Source: Pseudomonadota bacterium (GTDB taxonomy: Bacteria > Myxococcota_A > UBA796 > CAJQPC01). From it: a stretch of DNA of 64,000 nt. Location: the NCBI GenBank assembly GCA_024228935.1, contig JAAESX010000037.1, forward strand, positions 81,375 to 145,374, written 5' to 3'. Numbering within the stretch: position 1 is the first letter of the stretch; the number at the start of each line of letters is the position of its first letter. The translations under genes were made by a program, and so were the position numbers. Below, piece after piece: positions 48,090-55,976 of the stretch. The notes beneath the pieces were generated by a model that did no database searches, was not told where the DNA came from, and saw nothing but the letters and a program-made list of their open reading frames with translations.

Positions 48090-49237
48090 GCCACGCGTTC
48101 TGGCTCGCGGTCCGGTACCTGGCCTCGGCGCCGTGGCGGACGGCTGTGCTCGTCCTGGGCACCGCCATCGCGCTGTTCCTGCCACTGTTCACGTGGCAGG
48201 CCGCCGAGAAGCTCGACGACGCGCTCATGTCCCGGGCCGAGGCGTCTCCCGTGCTGGTCGGCGCCAAGGGCAACGAGTTCGACCTGACGATGAGCGGGCT
48301 CTACTTCCGCGGCCAGGTCACCGAGCCCATCGTGTTCGGCGACCGCATCCCCGCCTCGGAGTACGGCGTCGCGGTGCCGCTGTTCGTCTCCCACACCGTC
48401 GGCGGCAGCCCGCTGGTCGGCACGACGCTCGAGTACTTCTCGGTCCGCGAGCTGGAGCTCTGGGACGGTCGTCTGCCCGCGCTCCTGGGCGAGGTCGTCG
48501 TCGGCTCCGAAGCCGCGAAGGCCTTCAACCTCCAGGTCGGAGACGCCGTGCGCTCGGACCTGACGAACCTCTACAACATCGCTGGCGCCTACCCGATCCT
48601 GCTCGAGGTGGTCGGCATCTTCGAGGCGACCGGCACCCCCGATGACGAGGCCTTCTTCACCGACGTGAAGACCAGCTGGGTCCTGGACGGCCATCTGCAT
48701 GGGCACGAGGCGGTCACCCGGGACACCTCGCTCAACGCGGACGCCGAGCAGGGCGAGAACCTCGAGGCGACGGCCGCAATCTTCATGATCACGGAGATCA
48801 CCGAGGAGAACCGGGGGAGCTTCCACTTCCACGGCGACTTCGACACGCTCCCGGTCAGCTCGATCCTGGTCATCCCGCGCGACGTCGAGGCCCACGACCG
48901 ACTGCTCGGGGACTACGCGCTGCACGAGACCCAGCAGGCCGTCCGGCCCACGACGGTGGTGCGGACCATCCTCGGCATCGTCCTGCGCATTCGCGAGGCG
49001 GCGACCGGGTACTTCTTCGCGGTGGCCGTCTCGACCATCGCCTTCTTCGTGCTGGTCCTGTCGCTGTCGCTGCGGCTCCGTCGGGACGAGCTCACCCTGA
49101 TGCGACGCATCGGCTGTTCGCGCGGCACCATCGCGACGATGGTCGGCGCCGAGGTGGTGCTCGTCGTAGCGGCCGCCGCGCTGGTGGCGATAGGGTGCAC
49201 CGCGGCCGGTCTGGCCGTCCTGGAGAGTGTGCTGTGA
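48086..49237 (+). CDS. FtsX/MacB-type ABC permease with His-rich periplasmic loops
   Basis: N-terminal TM, large extracytoplasmic domain, GYFFAVAVSTIAFFVLVLSLSLRLRRDELTLMRRIGCSRGTIATMVGAEVV; HLHGHE and FHFHGDF. Confidence 0.85.
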   Translation: MSHAFWLAVRYLASAPWRTAVLVLGTAIALFLPLFTWQAAEKLDDALMSRAEASPVLVGAKGNEFDLTMSGLYFRGQVTEPIVFGDRIPASEYGVAVPLFVSHTVGGSPLVGTTLEYFSVRELELWDGRLPALLGEVVVGSEAAKAFNLQVGDAVRSDLTNLYNIAGAYPILLEVVGIFEATGTPDDEAFFTDVKTSWVLDGHLHGHEAVTRDTSLNADAEQGENLEATAAIFMITEITEENRGSFHFHGDFDTLPVSSILVIPRDVEAHDRLLGDYALHETQQAVRPTTVVRTILGIVLRIREAATGYFFAVAVSTIAFFVLVLSLSLRLRRDELTLMRRIGCSRGTIATMVGAEVVLVVAAAALVAIGCTAAGLAVLESVL

Positions 49238-50115
49238 CGTGGATCTGGCTGTTGGCCTGCTCGGGCGAGCCCGAGGCTCCGACCTCTCCGAAGGAGTCTC
49301 GTCCCGAGAATGCGGCCGCGCTGCGCATCGTGACGACCGACTGGCCGACGCACTACCTGGTCGAGCGCCTGGGCGCGGACTCGGTCGATGCGACCTGCAT
49401 CCTTCCCGCGGGCGAGTCGGCGGACACGTGGCAGCCGAGCGGCGACGTCGTCGCGAGCCTGAACGACGCGGACCTCATCCTCACGAACGGCGCGGGGTAC
49501 GCGGCCTGGATGAAGACGGCCTCGCTGCCTGTGACCAAGGTCGTCGAGCTCAGCTCGGGCGTCGATCTCATCGAGCTCGACGGGCAGACCCACAGCCACG
49601 GCACGGAGGGGGAGCACAGCCACGGCGGCCTCGATCCGCACACGTGGATGGACCCGAACCAGTACCTGACCCAGGCCGGCGTGGTGCGGGCCGTGCTGAC
49701 GGTTCATCGGCCCGATCGGGCGACCGAGTTCGAGGCCCGCCTGACGCTGCTCGAGGTCGATCTCAGCGTGCTGGACGGTCAGCTCGCGGCAGCGACGAGG
49801 GACCTGGCAGGCGTCTCAATCGCGCAGAACCATCCGGCGTTCAACTACCTGGGGCGCCGCTACGAGGTGCCACTCACCACCGTCGAGATGTCGCCGACCG
49901 AGGTCGCGGACGTCCACCTGCACGAGTCCGTCATCCTGTGGGAGGAGGCACCGACCGACGAGGTCAAGGCGACCCTGCTGGACGCCCAGCACGTGGTGCT
50001 CGACGCGCTCGAGTCGGGCGAGCCCTACGACTACGTCAAGCAGGCCTCGGCGAACGTCGCGGCGCTCGCGGACATCGTGCCGGACGAGCCCCCGGCAGGG
50101 AGTCCGGTGCCGTGA
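49234..50115 (+). CDS. Metal ABC transporter substrate-binding lipoprotein (ZnuA/TroA family)
   Basis: VTWIWLLAC; HSHGTEGEHSHGGLDPHTWMDPNQYL; IAQNHPAFNYLGRRYEV. Confidence 0.9.
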   Translation: MTWIWLLACSGEPEAPTSPKESRPENAAALRIVTTDWPTHYLVERLGADSVDATCILPAGESADTWQPSGDVVASLNDADLILTNGAGYAAWMKTASLPVTKVVELSSGVDLIELDGQTHSHGTEGEHSHGGLDPHTWMDPNQYLTQAGVVRAVLTVHRPDRATEFEARLTLLEVDLSVLDGQLAAATRDLAGVSIAQNHPAFNYLGRRYEVPLTTVEMSPTEVADVHLHESVILWEEAPTDEVKATLLDAQHVVLDALESGEPYDYVKQASANVAALADIVPDEPPAGSPVP

Positions 50116-50498
50116 TCTGGCTGGTGTCCGCTGCCTTCGCCCAGGAGCCCGAACTCCGGGTGCTCGAGGGTCACGTGTTCGAGCTCCAGCGGCCTGTGCT
50201 CGGCGCCTATGCACCGACGCGCGTCCTGCACGGACCCGAGGGCCCCGGAGAGATCCCCGACGAGGGCTACGGCTACGAGCGCGGCGAGGCGACCGGCCTC
50301 GGCTGGCTGGCCCTGGGCTTCGCCGTCGGCGCGAGCGGAACCTCGCTCGGGATGCGGAACGCCAAGCTCGCCATGGAAGATGCCCGCTGCCAGGCGGACC
50401 TGGACGAGGCCTACACGCACAACCGGCGTCGAGGCATCGCGACGTACACGCTGCTCGGTCTGTCTGCGACGTCGCTCACGCTCGCGGTGGTGTTCTGA
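50112..50498 (+). CDS. Small secreted/membrane protein with TM hairpin
   Basis: VIWLVSAAFAQEPEL; GLGWLALGFAVGASGTSLG...GIATYTLLGLSATSLTLAVVF; GTGA overlap. Confidence 0.6.
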   Translation: MIWLVSAAFAQEPELRVLEGHVFELQRPVLGAYAPTRVLHGPEGPGEIPDEGYGYERGEATGLGWLALGFAVGASGTSLGMRNAKLAMEDARCQADLDEAYTHNRRRGIATYTLLGLSATSLTLAVVF

Positions 50499-50511
50499 TG
50501 GGGGTGTCCTG

Positions 50512-50634
50512 ATGGTGCTCGTCCTGTGGCTGTTCGCCTGCATCCAGACCGACCTGTACGAGGAGCTGTCCGACGAGGTCGAGGACAGCTGTCCGGACAG
50601 CGGCGCCGAGGTCTTCGAGGACACCGGCCTGTGA
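50512..50634 (+). CDS. 40-aa acidic micro-lipoprotein (MVLVLWLFACIQTDLYEELSDEVEDSCPDSGAEVFEDTGL)
   Basis: Lipobox LFAC; GTGA overlap with the downstream GNAT gene; conserved operon spacing. Confidence 0.5.
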   Translation: MVLVLWLFACIQTDLYEELSDEVEDSCPDSGAEVFEDTGL

Positions 50635-51140
50635 GGCTCCGGATGGTCGCCCCCGAGGACGCCGAGGCCATCCTCGAGCACACGCGCGTCCTGACCGAGG
50701 ACGGCCGCGGCATGGTGTTCGGGCTGGACGAGCTCCCGAGCGTCGACGAGGTCCGCTCGCGCATCGAGAAGTTCCTCTCGGACGCGGACTGCTACCTGGT
50801 GGCCCACGACGACGACGGCCTGATCGGCACGATCGACATCGCACGGATCCAGCGACGCCGGCTCGTCCACAACGGCATGCTGACGATGGGCGTCCACCCA
50901 CGGGCCCAGGGTCAGGGCGTCGGTCGGGCGCTCGTCGAGGCGGCGCTCGCCTGGGCCGAGGTCAACGGGGTCGAGCGGGTCGAGCTGTACACGCTGGACT
51001 CGAACGCGCGCGCCCAGAAGCTGTACGAGAGCGTCGGCTTCCGGCTGGCCTGGCGCCGGGACGCGTTTCATCGGCGACCGGACGGGACGCTGGAGGCGGA
51101 CCTCGTCATGGAGTGGCGCGCCGGAGTCCCCGGCTCCTAG
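50631..51140 (+). CDS. GNAT-family N-acetyltransferase
   Basis: MGVHPRAQGQGVGRALVEAALAWAEVNGVERVELYTLDSNARAQKLYESVGFR. Confidence 0.93.
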   Translation: MRLRMVAPEDAEAILEHTRVLTEDGRGMVFGLDELPSVDEVRSRIEKFLSDADCYLVAHDDDGLIGTIDIARIQRRRLVHNGMLTMGVHPRAQGQGVGRALVEAALAWAEVNGVERVELYTLDSNARAQKLYESVGFRLAWRRDAFHRRPDGTLEADLVMEWRAGVPGS

Positions 51141-52429
51141 CGGTCACAGTTCCGGGCGACCTCGTAGATGAACGAGGTGGGGTCCAGGTCCTGGCGCTCC
51201 ATCTGCCGAGCGATCAGCGACAGGTCCTCCATCGCGTCCTGCATGGGCCCCTGGTTCTCGCTCATCCAGTCGCGCGCCTCGTTCACGGCCGCATCGAAGC
51301 GGTCCTGGTCGCCAGACCGCTGCGCGGTGTTCACCTTGCCCTCGACCCGGGCCAGCCCCGAGTGGAAGCTGCGGCACACCGCGAACGCCTCGCGCTTTCG
51401 GGGGCCCCACGTGCTCGCCACGTCGGCCGACTTCTCCTCGTTGACCTGCGTCACCAGGTCCAGCTTCACGTCGCCCGGGGCGAGCTCGGCCCAGGCGCGG
51501 GCGCTGCGGTGCTCCCCGAGCTCCAGGGCCCACGCCACCTTCTCGATCGCGTGCTCGGGCAGGGCGTCGAAGACCGCCTGGCACTCGGGCACGACCTTGC
51601 TCTCTTCGGGCAGCCAGCGGAACAGGTCCTGGGGTGTGTCGAAGGCCCCCAGGTGCTCCAGCTTCCGGTCGCAGCTTCCGGCCCAGTAGGCCGCGTAGGC
51701 CGCGTCGGTGGGCTCGATGGCGAACTTCTGGTCCCGGTCGATGCTGCGGCCGTTGCGCGCCAGCTCGCCGAGCCACAGCCCGATCTCGGTGCTGTCGCGC
51801 AGGTCGATCTGCGTGATGTTGCCCGCGCCGTCGACCACCTTGAGGTCCCACCGGAATCCGTACAGCTTCTTGTCGGGAAACGTCCAGCTGGCGTGGCCGG
51901 TCGCATCCGTCGTGACCGCGCCGATCTCCTTGTCCCCCATGACCAGGCGAAGAGGGGCGCCAGCCTGGGGCTCGATGCGCTCGCGGGTCTCGACCAGGGG
52001 GCCTTGGTCGGGGACGGTCACCGCATCCCTGCCCGGAAGCGCGGGAGCGATGGTCCAGGCGACGGCGCCGCCCATGAACGCCAACCCGGTCCCCCAGACC
52101 AGGACCTGGGTGCCGACCCGTTCGCCCGGGTCGTGGGCGGCGGCCAGCAGCAAGCCGTGGCTCATGAACGCGCCGGCGGTCCACCAGTAGCCGTGCAGCA
52201 GCTTGCCGTTGGGCACGTGCTTCTGCGTCGTCGTTGTCTCGCGACGCGTCCACACCTCGGTCGTGATGGTCTCGGTGAGCTCGATCTCCAGCAGCGGAGG
52301 GTCGGTGCCCTCGGCGACGCTGACGGCGAGCTCGAGGCCGCCTGAGTGCTCGATCTCGAACGTCTCGTCGAAGTCCTCGTAGGTGGTGACCGGGACACGC
52401 GAGGCGCAGGCGAGGGCGAGCAGCAGCAT
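51137..52429 (-). CDS. Lipoprotein, hypothetical
   Basis: MLLLALACASRVPV; long continuous ORF; shares a CTAG stop with the convergent GNAT gene. Confidence 0.75.
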   Translation of the reverse strand: MLLLALACASRVPVTTYEDFDETFEIEHSGGLELAVSVAEGTDPPLLEIELTETITTEVWTRRETTTTQKHVPNGKLLHGYWWTAGAFMSHGLLLAAAHDPGERVGTQVLVWGTGLAFMGGAVAWTIAPALPGRDAVTVPDQGPLVETRERIEPQAGAPLRLVMGDKEIGAVTTDATGHASWTFPDKKLYGFRWDLKVVDGAGNITQIDLRDSTEIGLWLGELARNGRSIDRDQKFAIEPTDAAYAAYWAGSCDRKLEHLGAFDTPQDLFRWLPEESKVVPECQAVFDALPEHAIEKVAWALELGEHRSARAWAELAPGDVKLDLVTQVNEEKSADVASTWGPRKREAFAVCRSFHSGLARVEGKVNTAQRSGDQDRFDAAVNEARDWMSENQGPMQDAMEDLSLIARQMERQDLDPTSFIYEVARNCDR

Positions 52430-52464
52430 CGAGGGCTCCGGGCGGGCGCGGACCCTACCTCAGC

Positions 52465-53178
52465 TCAGCGATGCGTCTGTTCCTTCTGCCATTCCCGCCA
52501 GTTGGCGTCGGTGCCCATGATGCGGTCCCACACCCCCCAGAAGCTGCCGAGGCAGCCCTTCGTCGCGTGCAGGTGGTGGTAGGCGTGGCGGCTGGCGATG
52601 GCGGTGAAGCCGTAGCCGGAGTGGGCCTCGTAGGTCTCCCAGGTCCGGATGGCGATCCAGATCGCGAACACCTGCCAGCTCGCCCCCAGCAGGACCGGGG
52701 GCGCGAAGAAGGCGATGACGTTGGCCAGGTCCTCGACGGTGTGCGCGTAGGTCGCCATGTACGGACGGCAGTGCCGAAAGCCGTGGTGCTTCCTGTGGAT
52801 CAGGCGGAAGAGCTTCTTGTGGTGCAGGAACCGGTGGCTCCAGTAGAAGATCGTGTCCTGGCCCAGGATGCAGACCAGGAGCTGCCAGCCGAGGGTCAGC
52901 AGGCCGGGCCACTCGGACTCCATCGAGCCGCCCATCAGGGACCACGTCGGGTAGACGGCGGCGCCCAGGACCAGCGCGAAGCCGATCTGGACGAAGGGCT
53001 GGTTCATCACGCCCGAGCGGGCGAGCTGCTCGGGCGGCGCCTTGCCGTCGTCGATGCGCCAGGTCGGGAACAGTTCGCGCTTGTGGAGCTGCGCGTAGAC
53101 GGCCCAGACGAGCAGCGTCATGATGGTGTGGAGGCCGGCCATGATGGCGACGAATCGCCAGCCCTCGTCGAAGCTCAT
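52465..53178 (-). CDS. Fatty acid hydroxylase / sterol desaturase family protein
   Basis: His boxes HRFLHH, HRKHH, HAYHHLHATKG; multiple TM segments. Confidence 0.92.
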   Translation of the reverse strand: MSFDEGWRFVAIMAGLHTIMTLLVWAVYAQLHKRELFPTWRIDDGKAPPEQLARSGVMNQPFVQIGFALVLGAAVYPTWSLMGGSMESEWPGLLTLGWQLLVCILGQDTIFYWSHRFLHHKKLFRLIHRKHHGFRHCRPYMATYAHTVEDLANVIAFFAPPVLLGASWQVFAIWIAIRTWETYEAHSGYGFTAIASRHAYHHLHATKGCLGSFWGVWDRIMGTDANWREWQKEQTHR

Positions 53179-53187
53179 GGGGCGACC

Positions 53188-53610
53188 CTACTCGGAGGGC
53201 GCCTTCCGCATGGCCTTGGTCTTGCCCCGGCGCTTCTTGGCGTCGACGCGTCGCTTCTTGGCCGCGCGCGAAGGCTTCGTCTTCTTGCGGTGCTTGGGGA
53301 CCTTCAAACCGTCGCGAACGATCTGGGCGAGGCGTTCGCGCGCGATCTCGCGGTTCCGATGCTGGCTGCGCTCGTCCTGGGCGGCGACCTGCAAGCGACC
53401 GTCTGCGGTCAGGCGGCTGCCCAGGTTGTGCTTGAGCCGGTAGCGCTGGCCGGTGCTGAGGACAGTGCTCGTGCGAACACACCAGGTCAGCTGGACGCGC
53501 GAGTCCGTGGTGTTGACGTGCTGACCGCCGGCGCCACCCGCACGAGACGTGCTCACCGTGAGCTCGGCTCCCGGGATCGTGATGGCGGCGTTGATGCGGA
53601 GGTCGTCCAT
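53188..53610 (-). CDS. arfB: Peptidyl-tRNA hydrolase ArfB/YaeJ-like (class I release factor fold)
   Basis: TSRAGGAGGQHVNTTDSRVQL, basic tail KTKPSRAAKKRRVDAKKRRGKTKAMRK. Confidence 0.92.
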   Translation of the reverse strand: MDDLRINAAITIPGAELTVSTSRAGGAGGQHVNTTDSRVQLTWCVRTSTVLSTGQRYRLKHNLGSRLTADGRLQVAAQDERSQHRNREIARERLAQIVRDGLKVPKHRKKTKPSRAAKKRRVDAKKRRGKTKAMRKAPSE

Positions 53611-53659
53611 GGCGGGGGCAGGGTACTCACCGTGGGGCGGAAAGCCAGGGGCGGCGTGG

Positions 53660-53705
53660 GCCGACGCACAACCCCGAGGCTGACGGTCAGCCTCCGAGCT
53701 CTGCG
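53660..53705. repeat. Interspersed repeat, single unit (51-bp family copy 3, opposite strand)
   Basis: gacgcacaaccccGAGGCTGACgGTCAGCCTCcgagctctgcgc, 19-bp palindrome at 53676-53694. Confidence 0.75.
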
Positions 53706-53708
53706 CGC

Positions 53709-54296
53709 CTACTTGGCCACCGTCACCGCAAAGGTCCGCATCCCATCGTCCCGCGTCCACCGACCGGGCTGGTCCAGCGCCAAGGCCTTCTTGTCGCCCA
53801 GCAGCTCGTCCGCCGTCGAGGACGTCACGCTCCACGGCTCGACCGCGCTGGCGCCGCCGCTGTAGACCATCTTCTCGTCAGCGTAGCCGGTGTTCTCGAT
53901 GGTCACCGTGTACCCGCTCGCCGGCAGCTCGCTGGCCGGGATGTCCGTCTGCACGAGGTACAGGAAGAACCCCTCGGCCGCCTTGCCGTTCATCTCGTGG
54001 CTGATGGGCCGCCAGGTGACGTCCTGCACGGCGCCGTCGATGCTCACCGTGAGCGCCTCGCCCATGGTGTCCCACACGGACTCGTTGTACTTCTTGACCT
54101 TGAGCTTCTTCACGGGGCCCGAGTCGCCTTCCTCGACGCCGATGCTGGTCAGCACGACGGGGATGGGGACCTCGAGCACGACGAGCCCCACGAAGGCCTC
54201 GTCGGAGACCTTCACCGCGGTCCGGTAGCTGTACTCGTCCGACTGGAATGGATGGGCCTCCACCCCTGCGGACAGCGCGGCGAGCAGGCCGATCAT
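53709..54296 (-). CDS. Secreted protein, hypothetical
   Basis: MIGLLAALSAGVEAHPFQSDEYSYRTAVKV...; ATGA overlap with the upstream gene. Confidence 0.7.
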   Translation of the reverse strand: MIGLLAALSAGVEAHPFQSDEYSYRTAVKVSDEAFVGLVVLEVPIPVVLTSIGVEEGDSGPVKKLKVKKYNESVWDTMGEALTVSIDGAVQDVTWRPISHEMNGKAAEGFFLYLVQTDIPASELPASGYTVTIENTGYADEKMVYSGGASAVEPWSVTSSTADELLGDKKALALDQPGRWTRDDGMRTFAVTVAK

Positions 54297-54853
54297 GCGG
54301 GCCGCGTCAGGCTGAAGTACGCGCCTTCCTTCTTCCCCTTGCGCCAGGCCTCGCTGATGATGAGGTCGTTGCTCACGCGGCGGACGACGTCCTTCATGTT
54401 CCCGTACACCAGGCTGTGCGTCCCCGAGGTGTTCGAGGCCACGGCAGGAAAACCCGCCGGCACCGTGTCGACTTCCCAGATGTAGTCGAAGATGAGCTGG
54501 GCGCCGTGCTCGGCGTTGTCGAGGCGCACCAGGAAGTGCCCGGGGCCGCCGAACCAGGCCGCGACGCCGGTGTTCACGTTGTAGCCCTGGATGCGGTCGC
54601 TGTGGTTGGCGAACGCCTTGGCGAAGTCGTTGAACGCGGGGAGCGAGTTCCGGCCGGTCCAGGTCTGCGCCGCGCCGTCGGGTCCCACGAAGAAGTCGGG
54701 CCCCACGTCGCGCCCCTCGGCCTTCGTGTAGAGCGCGACCATGTCGGCCTTCTTCAGGCTGCGCATCCAGGCGACCCGCTCGGGCGTCGAGGCAGCGTCC
54801 AGCGCCTTCTCGATGGTGTCGATGTCGGCGTCGGCGGGGCGGGGGATGGACAT
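54293..54853 (-). CDS. Hypothetical protein
   Basis: MSIPRPADADIDTIEKALDAASTPERVAWMRSLKKADMVALY...; good codon bias, operonic overlap. Confidence 0.65.
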   Translation of the reverse strand: MSIPRPADADIDTIEKALDAASTPERVAWMRSLKKADMVALYTKAEGRDVGPDFFVGPDGAAQTWTGRNSLPAFNDFAKAFANHSDRIQGYNVNTGVAAWFGGPGHFLVRLDNAEHGAQLIFDYIWEVDTVPAGFPAVASNTSGTHSLVYGNMKDVVRRVSNDLIISEAWRKGKKEGAYFSLTRPA

Positions 54854-54919
54854 GGGCTCTCCAGCGGAAGCGGTGACGGGCTGGCTATCGTGTGCCGCGG
54901 AGGCTCTCAATTGACTGCT

Positions 54920-55774
54920 GTGCAACACCTGCTGCTCGTACTCGCCTGCTCGGGCGGCCCCGCCACCGATGGACCCACCGGGGGCGACTCGGACTCGAAC
55001 ACCGGCGACAGCGTCGACACGGCGCCGATCCTCGCGGGAGACGACTTCGCGCTGTTCACGTCGAGCGCCGAGCTCAAGGCGTACCTGAACGACGACTACG
55101 CCTTGCCGACCGAGGTCTCGACGACCCAGTCGGTCGGTCAGGTCGGAGACTGGACCGCGCTGGCGGACTTCGACGGCGACGGCCTGGATGACTTCTGGCA
55201 GATCGACGACAGCGGCAACAAGGTCCGCATCCACATGAACCTGGGCGACGGCACGTGGGAGTCCGAGCACAGCTTCGACCCGACGAGCGGGACGGGCACC
55301 AAGCGACCCGCCATCGCGGGTGACTTCAACGGCGACGGCCGCGACGACATGATGCTGCTGAACACCACGTCGGGGCGGGCCATCATGTTCCCGAACGTCG
55401 TCGGGACGTTCGACACCGAGGACCAGAAGGTCGCCAACCCCACCGGGCTCGGCGAGATCGGCGACTTCGGCAGCGGCGACATGGACGGGGACGGCACCGA
55501 CGACCTCATCCAGATGGCTGGCTCCGATGTGACCATCTGGAAGGTGGTCGATGGCGTCATCGACGAGACGGCGCCGCTGGCCGAGCTCAACATCCCCGGC
55601 GGTATCCAGGGACTCGGCATCGACATCGACGACGACGGCGACACCGACCTGGCCGTGTGGTCCGGATCGACGGTGACCGTCTACCCGAACGTCGACGGCG
55701 TGATCGACACGGACAACGGCGTCGCTTCGTTCCTGAACGCGAGCGGGACCGCTCTGGCTGGGCAGATTCGGTAG
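54920..55774 (+). CDS. FG-GAP/VCBS-repeat lipoprotein
   Basis: VQHLLLVLACSGG; ADFDGDGLDDFWQ, AGDFNGDGRDDMML, GDMDGDGTDDLIQ. Confidence 0.85.
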   Translation: MQHLLLVLACSGGPATDGPTGGDSDSNTGDSVDTAPILAGDDFALFTSSAELKAYLNDDYALPTEVSTTQSVGQVGDWTALADFDGDGLDDFWQIDDSGNKVRIHMNLGDGTWESEHSFDPTSGTGTKRPAIAGDFNGDGRDDMMLLNTTSGRAIMFPNVVGTFDTEDQKVANPTGLGEIGDFGSGDMDGDGTDDLIQMAGSDVTIWKVVDGVIDETAPLAELNIPGGIQGLGIDIDDDGDTDLAVWSGSTVTVYPNVDGVIDTDNGVASFLNASGTALAGQIR

Positions 55775-55785
55775 GCGGGGCTGCT

Positions 55786-55940
55786 CGTGAGGATGACCGT
55801 TCTGGGGGCCCCAGTTCTCCCGTCCTCGCGCTCTGGAAGGGTCGCAACGCCCATCCTGACGGCCAGGACCCGAGCTTCGGTCCTCCCAAGGCTCGCAGCC
55901 CGAGTCCTGACCACCCAGCAGTTCTCCCATCTTGACCGGC
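55786..55940. repeat. 51-bp period tandem repeat (family copy 4)
   Basis: cctgac at 55855 and 55906 (51 bp) inside agcttcggtcctcccaaggctcgcagcc-type units; diverged flanking units. Confidence 0.7.
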
Positions 55941-55976
55941 GTCACCCCCGTCTCCTCCGCACGTTAGCTCCGCGCC

